A stretch of 10,271 nucleotides of DNA, taken from Deltaproteobacteria bacterium (lineage in GTDB: Bacteria; Bdellovibrionota; UBA1018; UBA923). The notes under the pieces are model-generated. The model was not told where the DNA came from. It did no database searches and was given only the letters and a program-made list of their open reading frames with translations. The translations under genes were made by a program, and so were the position numbers. The stretch covers positions 1-10,271 of the forward strand of contig JACQAW010000289.1 of assembly GCA_016194725.1 (NCBI GenBank), in the 5' to 3' direction. Position 1 is the first letter of the stretch. Each line of letters opens with the position of its first letter. Below, one piece after another: positions 1-6,797 of the stretch.

Positions 1-953
1 CCGTTGGCCACGCAGTTCAACGCCACGCCGCCGGCCAGGCACAGATTTCGCGAGCCCGTTTCTTTCGCCAGTCCTCGCGTGAGTCGCAGCACGACCTCTT
101 CGGTCACCGCTTGTATCGAGGCGGCCAGATCCATGTGCCTCTGGGAAAGGGGCTCGGCGGATTTTCGGGCCGGTCCCTCGAAAAGCCCCGCAAACTTGTC
201 ATTAGTCATCGTAAGCCCGGTGCAATAATCAAAGTATTCCTGGTTCATCCTGAAGGTGCCGTCCGGTTTGAGATCAACAAGCTTTTCCAGGATCAACGAC
301 TTGAACCGCGGCACTCCATAGGGAGCCAAACCCATGACTTTGTATTCGCCCGAGTTTACCTTGAAGCCGGTATAGGCCGTGAAAGCCGAATAGAGCAGCC
401 CAAGCGAATGCGGAAAACGCAGCTCTTTGACCACTTCCAGATTGTTGCCCGAGCCGTGGCATACCGAAGTCGTGGCCCACTCTCCCACTCCGTCCAGGGT
501 AAGCACCACCGCCTCTTCAAAGGGCGAAGGAAAAAATGCGCTCGCGGCGTGGCTCAGGTGATGTTCCGAGAAAAGCAGCCTGGAGGACCAGTCGAATTCA
601 GGTACGTGTTTTTTGAATTCCTTTTCAAGAAGTTTTTTCTGAAAAAGCTTCTCCTTGATCCACAGTGGCATTGCCGTTTTGAAAGAGCCGAACCCTCGAG
701 GTGCGAAGGCAAGGTAGGTTTCGAGCAGCCGCTCGAACTTCAGAAAAGGCTTGTCGTAAAAGGCAATGTGGTCAATCTGTCCCAGGCTGGTTCCAGCCTG
801 CTTCAAACAGTAAGCAAGAGCGTTGCGTGGAAAACCTGCATCGTGTTTCCTGCGCGTGAAGCGCTCTTCCTGCGCGGCGGCGATGATTTGACCATCTTCC
901 ACCAGAGCGGCGGCACTATCATGGTAAAAAGCAGAGATTCCCAAGATTCGCAT
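1..953 (-). CDS. Carbamoyltransferase, NodU/CmcH/SxtI family (N-terminal part, cut by window edge)
   Basis: The minus-strand frame is open from an ATG at 953 to the left edge, giving 317 complete codons of a protein that is usually about 550-620 residues, so the C-terminal domain lies outside. The family transfers a carbamoyl group from carbamoyl phosphate, via a carbamoyl-adenylate, to a hydroxyl of a sugar, antibiotic or toxin precursor. It starts MRILGISAFYHDSAAALVED, the typical first strand and ASKHA-like turn. Family signatures are visible: QEERFTRRKHDAGFP near residues 28-42, HHLSHAASAF at about 131-140 (metal- and substrate-binding histidines), DGVGEW at 154-159, and LAGGVALNC at 306-314. 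No frameshift or stop is seen. The start lies 4 bases after the stop of the DUF5989 gene, which implies cotranscription. Family assignment is firm; the substrate is unknown. Confidence 0.93.
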   Translation of the reverse strand, partial: MRILGISAFYHDSAAALVEDGQIIAAAQEERFTRRKHDAGFPRNALAYCLKQAGTSLGQIDHIAFYDKPFLKFERLLETYLAFAPRGFGSFKTAMPLWIKEKLFQKKLLEKEFKKHVPEFDWSSRLLFSEHHLSHAASAFFPSPFEEAVVLTLDGVGEWATTSVCHGSGNNLEVVKELRFPHSLGLLYSAFTAYTGFKVNSGEYKVMGLAPYGVPRFKSLILEKLVDLKPDGTFRMNQEYFDYCTGLTMTNDKFAGLFEGPARKSAEPLSQRHMDLAASIQAVTEEVVLRLTRGLAKETGSRNLCLAGGVALNCVAN

Positions 954-957
954 GGAA

Positions 958-1107
958 TCAAAACAGCGTGTAAATGAAGGGCGCGACCACGGTTCCACCG
1001 CTTAAAACCAGCAATCCGCCAACCACGGTCATGGTGACGATAATGGGGATGAGCCAATATTTTTTTCGGATTCTCATGAAAGCCCAAAGCTCTTTGACGA
1101 ATGACAT
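958..1107 (-). CDS. DUF5989 family small membrane protein
   Basis: A 49-residue protein starting MSFVKELWAFMRIRKKYWLI and ending VVAPFIYTLF. It has a short basic, amphipathic N-terminus (ELWAFMRIRKKYW) followed by one hydrophobic helix at about residues 19-36. The ELWxFMRxRKKxWL start and the APFIYTLF end are the hallmark of DUF5989, a family of about 50 residues that occurs beside SxtJ-like proteins and carbamoyltransferases. The ATG at 1105-1107 is preceded by a GGGAGGA ribosome binding site about 5 bases upstream. The gene sits 20 bases after the SxtJ stop and 4 bases before the carbamoyltransferase start. Its biochemical role is unknown; a membrane-anchoring or partner role for the two neighbours is inference. 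Confidence 0.88.
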   Translation of the reverse strand: MSFVKELWAFMRIRKKYWLIPIIVTMTVVGGLLVLSGGTVVAPFIYTLF

Positions 1108-1127
1108 CTTTCCTCCCGTTACCGCGC

Positions 1128-1550
1128 CTAAAATTGCCGGCGCATTGTTTCAGACAACGGTTCAGCCGACTTGCGTTCAATCCAGTAACTTTCGATCTTC
1201 GAATTCAAACCAAGACTGAGTGGGTCTTTTCCAAGAATTTTCATCACCAGGGCCATCGGCGTAATCAACGCGTAAAATAATATACCCATTACAACGGGAT
1301 TAGTAATTTTCTGAAGCAAGAGGGAAAACCTGGTCCACCCCCGATTCAATGTCTGCAGGGCACCCGGAATTGCGACACTCGCGACAAGAAACGCCCCCGC
1401 GAGCACAAAAGCCCACCAGCGCGGCGGCAGCTGGTGTCGCAACGGCAATGCCCCCACGATCAAAAAAAGCGTCGTGAAGACCAGGCCAAACACGCGGTCA
1501 GAGGTCACCGGCACCTCTTCGTTTCGATCATAGGTTTCGTGCGCCGCCAC
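1128..1550 (-). CDS. SxtJ family membrane protein
   Basis: About 140 residues with a polar N-terminus, two hydrophobic segments (roughly residues 21-38 and 47-64) and a third at about 83-105, followed by a polar tail. The pattern DRVFGLVF near the start, NPVVMGILFYALITPMALVMKILGKDPL in the third segment, then SYWIER and a terminal METHIONINE-RRQF tail fit the SxtJ family, first named from saxitoxin clusters and widespread next to SxtI-like carbamoyltransferases. I chose the GTG at 1548-1550 because GAGG lies 5 bases upstream. The frame also opens with a TTG at 1563-1565 (5 more residues), whose AAGG is separated by a T-run. It is the first gene of the minus-strand cassette. Function is unknown; it may help position the carbamoyltransferase or export its product (inference). 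Confidence 0.85.
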   Translation of the reverse strand: MAAHETYDRNEEVPVTSDRVFGLVFTTLFLIVGALPLRHQLPPRWWAFVLAGAFLVASVAIPGALQTLNRGWTRFSLLLQKITNPVVMGILFYALITPMALVMKILGKDPLSLGLNSKIESYWIERKSAEPLSETMRRQF

Positions 1551-1565
1551 TATTTCCTCTTTCAA

Positions 1566-1694
1566 AAAAAACCTTAGCTTAACATGCTGAATTTAATGAA
1601 CATTGAACATCACTGCGGATGGAATAGTTTTCCGACAAAAACAATCAAAAAAGGCTTTCGAAGCGCGTACGGCCGCATTACAACGCATTGCATT
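1566..1694. other. Divergent intergenic region
   Basis: This 129-base, AT-richer stretch separates the minus-strand SxtJ cassette from the plus-strand exported-protein gene, so it must hold promoters in both directions. I see no box close to consensus on either strand. A weak plus-strand pair TTGAAC (1603-1608) and TAGTTT (1625-1630) with a 16-base spacer is the best candidate. No hairpin terminator or RNA gene was recognised. Confidence 0.4.
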
Positions 1695-2003
1695 ATGAAA
1701 CCCTTTTCTTGCGCGGCGCTGGCGACATTCTGCCTGATTGTAACATGTGGATTGGTCAAGGCCGATCCCATAATTCTGGCCGAAACCGGCTCGACCACGA
1801 CCCCAATGTCGGCGACCGACAAAGACCACATTGGCTATCGCGGCTCGGCCAACGTGCACGCGAACATCGTGAATCCGAAAAACTTCACTCTGGGCGCGGC
1901 TCTGCAGACGTCCTACGAACATGATCCTTTTCGCAGCGCCTTTGGCCTGAATCCGAACATCGCCATTGGCGGAATTTATTTTGATGTGGGGCTACAGAAA
2001 TGA
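1695..2003 (+). CDS. Small exported protein of unknown function
   Basis: A 102-residue protein beginning MKPFSCAALATFCLIVTCGL with a Sec signal peptide: Lys at position 2, a hydrophobic core at about 5-20, and VKA before the likely cleavage near residue 23. The mature part is only about 80 residues, Gly/Asn-rich with alternating hydrophobic residues near the end (ALQTSYEHDPF..., NIAIGGIYFDVGLQK), compatible with beta structure. I prefer this ATG over an in-frame ATG at 1584 because the signal peptide starts here; no strong ribosome binding site is visible at either. Its stop overlaps the next start as ATGA, implying translational coupling to the damaged lipoprotein gene. I do not recognise a family. 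It may itself be a remnant of a larger gene. Confidence 0.55.
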   Translation: MKPFSCAALATFCLIVTCGLVKADPIILAETGSTTTPMSATDKDHIGYRGSANVHANIVNPKNFTLGAALQTSYEHDPFRSAFGLNPNIAIGGIYFDVGLQK

Positions 2004-2407
2004 AATCAGCCTTACTTTTTCCATTGCTGCTCCTGCCCGCCGTGTTTTTCAGCGCATGCAACACGGTGGACCGCTATACGCAGGTCGCCGCCCCGGACGG
2101 CGCCAAGGACAAGGTTACCGAAGCGTTTCAGGCCATACTCGCTTACAATCTGTCCATACCGCCACAGCACACTATTCCGAACGTGGCTCCCTGGTCGATT
2201 CCCGACTGGCACGTCGCAGGACGGCGACTACACTGGATCATTTGTTCGAGCTGCCACCATCATCCATGAAGCCAGACACGGCGACGGCTACCTTCATTTA
2301 TGATGATTCAGCTGGAACCAGCCGACCCGGCTATGCTGGTCACCACCTCCAACTGCCGGAACCAGAATGCCGCCTGGTTCATCAAACAGGAAGCGCTGCT
2401 TCGCTAA
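2000..2407 (+). pseudogene. Frameshifted lipoprotein with HEARH (HExxH-type) zinc-peptidase motif
   Basis: The ATG at 2000 opens a lipoprotein signal peptide (MKSALLFPLLLLPAVFFSAC, lipobox FSAC with Cys at residue 20) and continues in that frame to a TGA at 2267-2269. A different frame (+1) between about 2190 and 2303 encodes SFVRAATIIHEARHGDGYLH, with HEARH at 2265-2279, a HExxH zinc-binding pattern followed by GDG. That frame ends at TGA 2301-2303. The original frame then reads MLVTTSNCRNQNAAWFIKQE and LLR up to TAA 2405-2407, which looks like a genuine C-terminus. Signal peptide and tail are thus in one frame and the motif in another, so two compensating indels best explain it. Lipoproteins with a HEARH(S/T)DG motif and a following C-x-N region occur, as I recall, in Bdellovibrio-like genomes. 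The gene is probably non-functional, unless the assembly contains errors. Confidence 0.6.
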
Positions 2408-2417
2408 TAGCACTGAT

Positions 2418-2446
2418 TCGACGCGCCAAATAATCTGGCATACAAT
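2418..2446 (+). promoter_or_regulatory. Candidate sigma-70 promoter abutting the start codon at 2453
   Basis: TACAAT at 2441-2446 matches the -10 consensus at 5 of 6 bases. TCGACG at 2418-2423 matches the -35 box at 4 of 6 with a 17-base spacer. Transcription would begin about 7 bases downstream, essentially at the ATG at 2453, so the mRNA would be leaderless or nearly so. This agrees with the absence of a ribosome binding site there. Prediction only. Confidence 0.35.
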
Positions 2447-2452
2447 AGCCGT

Positions 2453-3340
2453 ATGCTCAATCTACGTCACCCGCTCACTCGCGCAATTGGATTGGCAACG
2501 GGTTATATCGTTTCATTCTGGCTCGTGCGCCTGATTTACCTGACGCTGGTGACTTACTCGTTCGTCCGCTCTCCCACCAGCTCGGCCCTGCAAAAAATCG
2601 GCGACGTGGTGCGGGCAAACCAGGTACTGACGTATGGTTTTTCGGCGCTGGTGTTCGTCACCATTCTTCAGATCCTGCAGCCGCTGACGCGCACGCAGTT
2701 CCGGCAGGTCTTCAACGTCCTGCGCCTGCGCGAAAGTTTCGCGCCCAATGCGCTGAACGGTTCGATTCTCGCCGCTGTGCTCATTGTCGGCTCCACGCTG
2801 GGCGGGCACATGAGCTACCTGGGCGTGTACATGAAATTTGACGAGGTCGTGTTCTCTTTAGGATCGGCTGCCCTATTTGGTGCTGCCATGTTTATCACCG
2901 TCGTGGTCGAGGAGTATATCTTACGAGAGGTGCTCGAGCCCGAGCTGCACCGAAAGCTCGGCTTGCTCGCCACCCTGGCCGGCTCGTCGGCCATCTATTT
3001 GCTGATGAAATGGATTCAGTTCGACCTGGGCTGGACCGAGGCGATGAATCTCACGCTACTGAACCTGACCTTGTCCATGATCGCGCGCAACGAGCACAGC
3101 TATATGGCGTCGGCCAGCTTCTGTGCGGCATTTCTGACTCTCGTGCATGTCTTGTTCGGACTGCCTTTCATGGGCCAGGACATGCCGGGACTTCTGCTTT
3201 TGCGTGCTGCAAGCGACGATGGGCTGGGCAGCTTGCTGTCGGGTGGAACGACGGGACCCGAGTCGGGCATCGTACTTGCGGTGCTACTCGTCATTTATCT
3301 GTATCTTCCTCAGATCCGTTCCAAAAAAATCGAAGTCTGA
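2453..3340 (+). CDS. Polytopic membrane protein, degenerate CPBP (CAAX protease/bacteriocin-processing) type
   Basis: A 295-residue inner-membrane protein with about seven or eight hydrophobic segments (near residues 11-35, 58-76, 102-117, 134-152, 169-185, 198-210, 219-237 and 275-288). Residues 153-158 read EEYILR, the EExxxR motif 1 of CPBP intramembrane glutamic proteases. His232 in LTLVHVLFG sits where motif 3 (HxxxN) is expected, but Gly replaces the Asn. The motif-2 histidine (FxxxH) seems to be missing: SAIYLLMKW at 179-187 occupies that place. It may therefore be an inactive relative, or the resemblance may be superficial. The gene lies 36 bases before tolQ in the same direction, so it may be cotranscribed with the Tol genes. 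No good ribosome binding site precedes the ATG. The function is unknown; confidence is high that it is a gene and low on the family. Confidence 0.7.
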   Translation: MLNLRHPLTRAIGLATGYIVSFWLVRLIYLTLVTYSFVRSPTSSALQKIGDVVRANQVLTYGFSALVFVTILQILQPLTRTQFRQVFNVLRLRESFAPNALNGSILAAVLIVGSTLGGHMSYLGVYMKFDEVVFSLGSAALFGAAMFITVVVEEYILREVLEPELHRKLGLLATLAGSSAIYLLMKWIQFDLGWTEAMNLTLLNLTLSMIARNEHSYMASASFCAAFLTLVHVLFGLPFMGQDMPGLLLLRAASDDGLGSLLSGGTTGPESGIVLAVLLVIYLYLPQIRSKKIEV

Positions 3341-3363
3341 TAGTATCCTCGAAGGTCTACCCC

Positions 3364-3369
3364 AGGAGG
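3364..3369 (+). promoter_or_regulatory. Strong ribosome binding site of tolQ
   Basis: A perfect AGGAGG lies 7 bases before the ATG at 3377. It fixes the tolQ start and is the best Shine-Dalgarno sequence on the plus strand of this window, unlike the weak sites at the neighbouring genes. Confidence 0.8.
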
Positions 3370-3376
3370 CAATCAG

Positions 3377-4099
3377 ATGATTGGAGCTTTATTGAGCGGA
3401 GCAGTTGTATTGAACGGCGGCTTGCAGACGAGCCCGCTTGATCTGGTCATGCAGGCCGGCTGGATGGCCAAGCTCGTGCTGTTCTGCCTGCTGCTGGCGT
3501 CAGTGCTTTCGTGGACCGTGATCGTGATGAAGCACAAAACGCTTACGGTGGCTCGCAAGGAGTCGCAGGCCTTTCTGAACACCTTCTGGTACGGCCAGGA
3601 CCTTGAAGAAATTTTTACCAAATCCGACCAGTACAGCCATTCGCCGGTGGCCAATGTTTTCAAGGCCGGGTTCAAGGAGCTCAAAAAACTTTCGGCACTC
3701 GAAGGCAAGGCCGATGCGGTCAAAAGCGAGGGGCTTGCCAATGTGTCGCGCGCGCTTTCACGCGCCACGATGGCAGAAATCGGCGCACTCGAGGTGGCCG
3801 TGGGTTTGCTGGCCACCGTGGGCAGCGCAACGCCTTTTATCGGCTTGTTTGGCACTGTCTGGGGCATCATGAACTCGTTTCAGGGCATCGGCGCCACGGG
3901 CAGCGCGAACCTGGCAGTCGTGGCCCCCGGTATTTCCGAGGCCCTGATTACCACGGCCGCGGGCCTGGCAGCCGCTATTCCCGCCGTCATGGCCTACAAC
4001 TACTTCGTGGGAAAAATAAAAATTCTGGCAGTCGAAATGGATACCTTCAGCCAGGACTTTCTCAATATCGTGCAACGTTCGCTGATGAAGGCCAACTAA
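3377..4099 (+). CDS. tolQ: TolQ, MotA/TolQ/ExbB proton channel subunit
   Basis: A 240-residue inner-membrane protein, close to the usual TolQ length of about 230. With TolR it forms the proton-driven stator that energises TolA for outer-membrane constriction and stability. It has a first membrane helix at about residues 27-51 (MAKLVLFCLLLASVLSWTVI), a long cytoplasmic loop, then helices at about 140-168 and 186-209. The conserved pore sequences are present: ATVGSATPFIGLFGTVWGIM at 146-165 and ISEALITTAAGLAAAIPAV at 186-204, with the polar threonines (Thr152 and Thr192/193) expected in the proton path. It heads a tight tolQ-tolR-tolA run. ExbB is the alternative name, but the following tolR, tolA and tolB make TolQ the better call. 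Confidence 0.93.
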   Translation: MIGALLSGAVVLNGGLQTSPLDLVMQAGWMAKLVLFCLLLASVLSWTVIVMKHKTLTVARKESQAFLNTFWYGQDLEEIFTKSDQYSHSPVANVFKAGFKELKKLSALEGKADAVKSEGLANVSRALSRATMAEIGALEVAVGLLATVGSATPFIGLFGTVWGIMNSFQGIGATGSANLAVVAPGISEALITTAAGLAAAIPAVMAYNYFVGKIKILAVEMDTFSQDFLNIVQRSLMKAN

Positions 4100-4106
4100 G
4101 GTGTCC

Positions 4107-4556
4107 ATGCACCTTGGCGGTGGCGGCGTCGACGCCGCCAGCCGCCCCGGCAGGCGCACTTCGGCCACGCTAAGCGAAATCAACGTCACGCCGCTGGTTG
4201 ACGTGATGCTGGTGCTGCTTATCGTATTCATGGTTTCGGCCCCGCTGATGCAGCAGGGCGTGCAGGTCGATTTGCCCAAGGCGGCCGCCCAGGCCCTGGA
4301 CGACCAGCAAGATCAGATCGTGCTGGTCATTACGGCCGAAAAAAAACTGCTCCTCAATAAAAATGAAATTCGCCCCCGTGAATTCCGCACCAAGCTCGCG
4401 GCGATTTACCAGAACAAGACGAGCAAGGAAATTTTCATCCAGGCCGATCAGGACGTGCCCTACGGCTTCGTCGCGCAAATCATGGCCGAGGTCAAACGCG
4501 CGGGCATCAGCAAAGTAGGCCTGGTCACCGAGCCCCCCAAGCCCGGAGAACAGTGA
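4107..4556 (+). CDS. tolR: TolR, ExbD/TolR biopolymer transport protein
   Basis: A 149-residue bitopic protein. A short Gly/Arg-rich cytoplasmic tail is followed by LSEINVTPLVDVMLVLLIVF at about residues 22-41, the signature of ExbD/TolR, with Asp32 as the essential proton-binding residue. The single helix spans about 30-48, followed by GVQVDLPKA, the start of the periplasmic domain that binds peptidoglycan in TolR. The domain ends with the IFIQADQDVPYGFVAQIM and ISKVGLVTEP strands. I chose the ATG at 4107 because TAAGG, overlapping the tolQ stop, lies 5 bases upstream. An in-frame GTG at 4101 would add two residues. It works in complex with TolQ just upstream and TolA downstream. Confidence 0.92.
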   Translation: MHLGGGGVDAASRPGRRTSATLSEINVTPLVDVMLVLLIVFMVSAPLMQQGVQVDLPKAAAQALDDQQDQIVLVITAEKKLLLNKNEIRPREFRTKLAAIYQNKTSKEIFIQADQDVPYGFVAQIMAEVKRAGISKVGLVTEPPKPGEQ

Positions 4557-4563
4557 AACGGCC

Positions 4564-5418
4564 ATGACAGCGGACAAGCCAAAGAAAGTTCCGCCACCTC
4601 GCCCGGTTCCCGTAAGCCTGCTGGTGACCTCGCGGTTCAGTGACGAGCTTTTCTGGCGTGGCTTCAAAACCTCGGCCAGCGCGCATGCCGTGCTGGCCCT
4701 CTTTGCCATAGCAATGGGAATCGCGCTGCCCCATAGCCCGGTCAAGTTCCTGCCCAGCATTCGCGTCGACCTGGTCGCCCTGCCCGACGTCAAGAAATCC
4801 GACCTCGGCAAGGTGCAGCCACGCGTAGATGACGTCTCCGATCTGAGCAAACAACTCCACGACGCCGCCCAGCTCACGAAAACCCTGACCGATAAGGCGA
4901 AAAAAATTCCATCTCCCCCACCGACTCCCGACGAGATGATCAAGGTGGAAAAAGACAAGCCCAAGCCGAAGCCCGACTCCGCGGCGACCAAAGAGGCCGA
5001 ACGCAAAAAAGCGCTTCGCAACGCCATTGACCGCATTGCGGCCCTGGACGAGATCGCCAAGGACGACAAACCCGCGCACCCCAAGCCCAAGGCTGCCGCC
5101 AAAGGCAACAAGCTCTCCAATGGCGACTCCACCTCCGGAGGAGCGGCCATCGACACCAACCAGTTCATCAGCAAAATGACCGGCAGGCTGCGCGACAACT
5201 GGAACCTTCCTGTATGGCTGTCAAAACAGAACCTCGACGCCAAGGTCGTGGTTTTTCTGGACCGGGCCGGTTACGTGAACAACACCATTATGGCCAAGAG
5301 CAGCGGAAACAAGCAGTTTGACGCTTTTTGCCTGCAAACCATACGAATGGCCCAGCCTTTTGGCGAACCACCGGCCGACATTCTCAGCGATGGCCTCACG
5401 TTGGGCTTTCCGCTCTGA
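4564..5418 (+). CDS. tolA: TolA/TonB-like energy transducer with C-terminal TonB domain
   Basis: A 284-residue protein that links the TolQ-TolR stator to TolB/Pal at the outer membrane. Residues 1-35 form an unusually long Pro/Lys-rich cytoplasmic tail. One membrane helix spans about 37-56 and starts SASAHAVLALF, with Ser37 and His41 forming the S-x3-H motif needed for contact with TolQ/ExbB. Residues 85-195 form a charged, Pro/Lys/Ala-rich spacer with KPKPKP at 133-138, short next to the roughly 220-residue helical domain of E. coli TolA. The C-terminal 90 residues (ISKMTGRLRDNWNLPVW, AKVVVFLDRAGYV, FDAFCLQTIRMAQPF, LTLGFPL) match the TonB/TolA C-terminal fold. Position in the operon favours TolA over TonB. 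It starts 7 bases after the tolR stop, with only a weak ribosome binding site. Confidence 0.85.
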   Translation: MTADKPKKVPPPRPVPVSLLVTSRFSDELFWRGFKTSASAHAVLALFAIAMGIALPHSPVKFLPSIRVDLVALPDVKKSDLGKVQPRVDDVSDLSKQLHDAAQLTKTLTDKAKKIPSPPPTPDEMIKVEKDKPKPKPDSAATKEAERKKALRNAIDRIAALDEIAKDDKPAHPKPKAAAKGNKLSNGDSTSGGAAIDTNQFISKMTGRLRDNWNLPVWLSKQNLDAKVVVFLDRAGYVNNTIMAKSSGNKQFDAFCLQTIRMAQPFGEPPADILSDGLTLGFPL

Positions 5419-5441
5419 GATTTTCTTCCTATACTGGATGA

Positions 5442-6797
5442 ATGGGCAAATCCATCTCAGTCGTGGCCATTCTTTTCACCACCGTTATTCACGCGCATGC
5501 GCAGGCCGGGCAGGTCTACATTCCGGTGGGCGAGGCTCGCGTAAAGAAAAGCGTGGTGGCCTTTCCCAACACGAAATACATGTCGGCGGGAATGGACTCG
5601 GGCGACCCCAGGGGCCTGGCCAATACCATTAAAGAGCTGATCATCAACGACCTGAATTACACGAATCTGTTTTCGATGCAGTCGTCGTCGGCATTTATCG
5701 AAAAGCCCGAGGCGGGCCTGACGCTCGAATCGTTTCGCATCTCGGACTGGTCGACCATCGGTACCGAGTTTCTGATCAAAACCGGCATCTCGATCACGGG
5801 CGACAATATCGCGTTTGAAATGCGCCTTTACGACGTGCTGGGCACCAAGCAGGTCCTGGGCAAGCGCTATGTCGCCAAGACCAACGAGCCCCGGGTGCTG
5901 GCCCATACCGTGGGCAACGATTTGATGCTGGCCCTGACCGGAAAGCCAGGAATCTTTTTCACCAAGATCACGATGGTATGCAATAAGTCCCACGAAAAAG
6001 AGATCTGGGTCATGGACTTCGACGGCACCAATCCGCACCAGCTCACCAGCCATCGCACGCTTTCGTTCGCGCCGGCGTGGGGCACCGACAACCGGCACAT
6101 TGCCTATTCGCTCTATACCAAGAACAGCCATAACGTTAAAAACATCGACCTCTACGAGTACGACTTCGCGACGCGCCACTCGCGGCTGCTGTCGAACCGC
6201 CACGGCATCAACTCGGGTGCGGCCTACTCGCCCAACGGCCACCACATCGCGCTGACCATGAGCTTTCTGGGCAATCCCGATATCTTTCTGCTCGACCCCG
6301 CCACGCGCGAAGTCACGCGCCTGACCCGCTCGCTGGGCACCGACGTCGACCCGGCCTGGGCGCCCGACGGCAAGCGCATCGCGTTCATTTCCACCCGCTC
6401 GAATCAGCCCATGGTTTACGTTGGCGAGGTCGAGTCGATGAAAACCAGTCCTGGCGCCGCGACCCGGCTTACGTTTGCCGGGAAATTGAACGCCACGCCC
6501 AGCTGGTCACCCATGGGCAACAAGATCGCTTTCGCCAGCCTGAATGACGCGCACTTCGACCTCTTCATGATGAGCGTGGACGGCACTAATCTGGAGCGAC
6601 TGACCAAGAACGAAGGCAACAACGAAGACCCGCACTTTTCGCCCGACGGCAACTTTCTCGTGTTCAGCAGCAACCGCACGGGCCAGAAGAACGTGTACGT
6701 CATCTCGGCCGACGGGCAGAACACCAAACGTCTGACCTGGGGTCTGGGCGAATGCGAAGCGCCCAAGTGGAGCACGGCTTCTTCCACACCGTTCTAA
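5442..6797 (+). CDS. tolB: TolB, periplasmic Tol-Pal beta-propeller protein
   Basis: A 451-residue periplasmic protein that bridges Pal in the outer membrane with TolA. The first 21 residues are a Sec signal peptide (MGKSISVVAILFTTVIHAHA, cleavage after AQA near residue 22). The N-terminal domain follows at about 30-165 (GLANTIKELIINDLNYTNLF, then FRISDWSTIGTEFLI). A six-bladed propeller at about 175-445 shows repeated WD40-like PD40 blades: ISSUED as DFDGTNPHQLTSH, YSPNGHHIALTMS, PAWAPDGKRIAFISTRS, PSWSPMGNKIAFASLND, FSPDGNFLVFSSNRTG and a closing APKWS. Length equals the usual 430-450. A TGA lies directly before the ATG, so the start cannot be further upstream. There is no clear ribosome binding site, and TATACT lies 6 bases upstream. 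No pal follows in this window. Confidence 0.95.
   Translation: MGKSISVVAILFTTVIHAHAQAGQVYIPVGEARVKKSVVAFPNTKYMSAGMDSGDPRGLANTIKELIINDLNYTNLFSMQSSSAFIEKPEAGLTLESFRISDWSTIGTEFLIKTGISITGDNIAFEMRLYDVLGTKQVLGKRYVAKTNEPRVLAHTVGNDLMLALTGKPGIFFTKITMVCNKSHEKEIWVMDFDGTNPHQLTSHRTLSFAPAWGTDNRHIAYSLYTKNSHNVKNIDLYEYDFATRHSRLLSNRHGINSGAAYSPNGHHIALTMSFLGNPDIFLLDPATREVTRLTRSLGTDVDPAWAPDGKRIAFISTRSNQPMVYVGEVESMKTSPGAATRLTFAGKLNATPSWSPMGNKIAFASLNDAHFDLFMMSVDGTNLERLTKNEGNNEDPHFSPDGNFLVFSSNRTGQKNVYVISADGQNTKRLTWGLGECEAPKWSTASSTPF

Noticed and set aside
111..977. Long plus-strand open frame of 288 codons
   Set aside because: It lies antisense to the carbamoyltransferase, whose family motifs are unmistakable on the minus strand; its own sequence shows no recognisable domain.
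1598..1611. Tandem GAACATT/GAACATC repeat in the divergent intergenic region
   Set aside because: Two 7-base units with one mismatch are too short to call an operator without conservation data.
1966..2433. Plus-strand frame of 155 codons overlapping the broken lipoprotein
   Set aside because: Its N-terminal half is antisense-like or shadow sequence with many Arg residues and no signal; neither the lipobox nor the HEARH motif is in this frame. It may contribute a short middle piece of the decayed gene, but is not a gene by itself.
4170..5243. Minus-strand open frame of 357 codons
   Set aside because: It runs antisense through tolR and tolA, which carry clear family motifs; the sequence is low-complexity Ser/Arg/Gly as expected for a shadow frame in GC-rich DNA.
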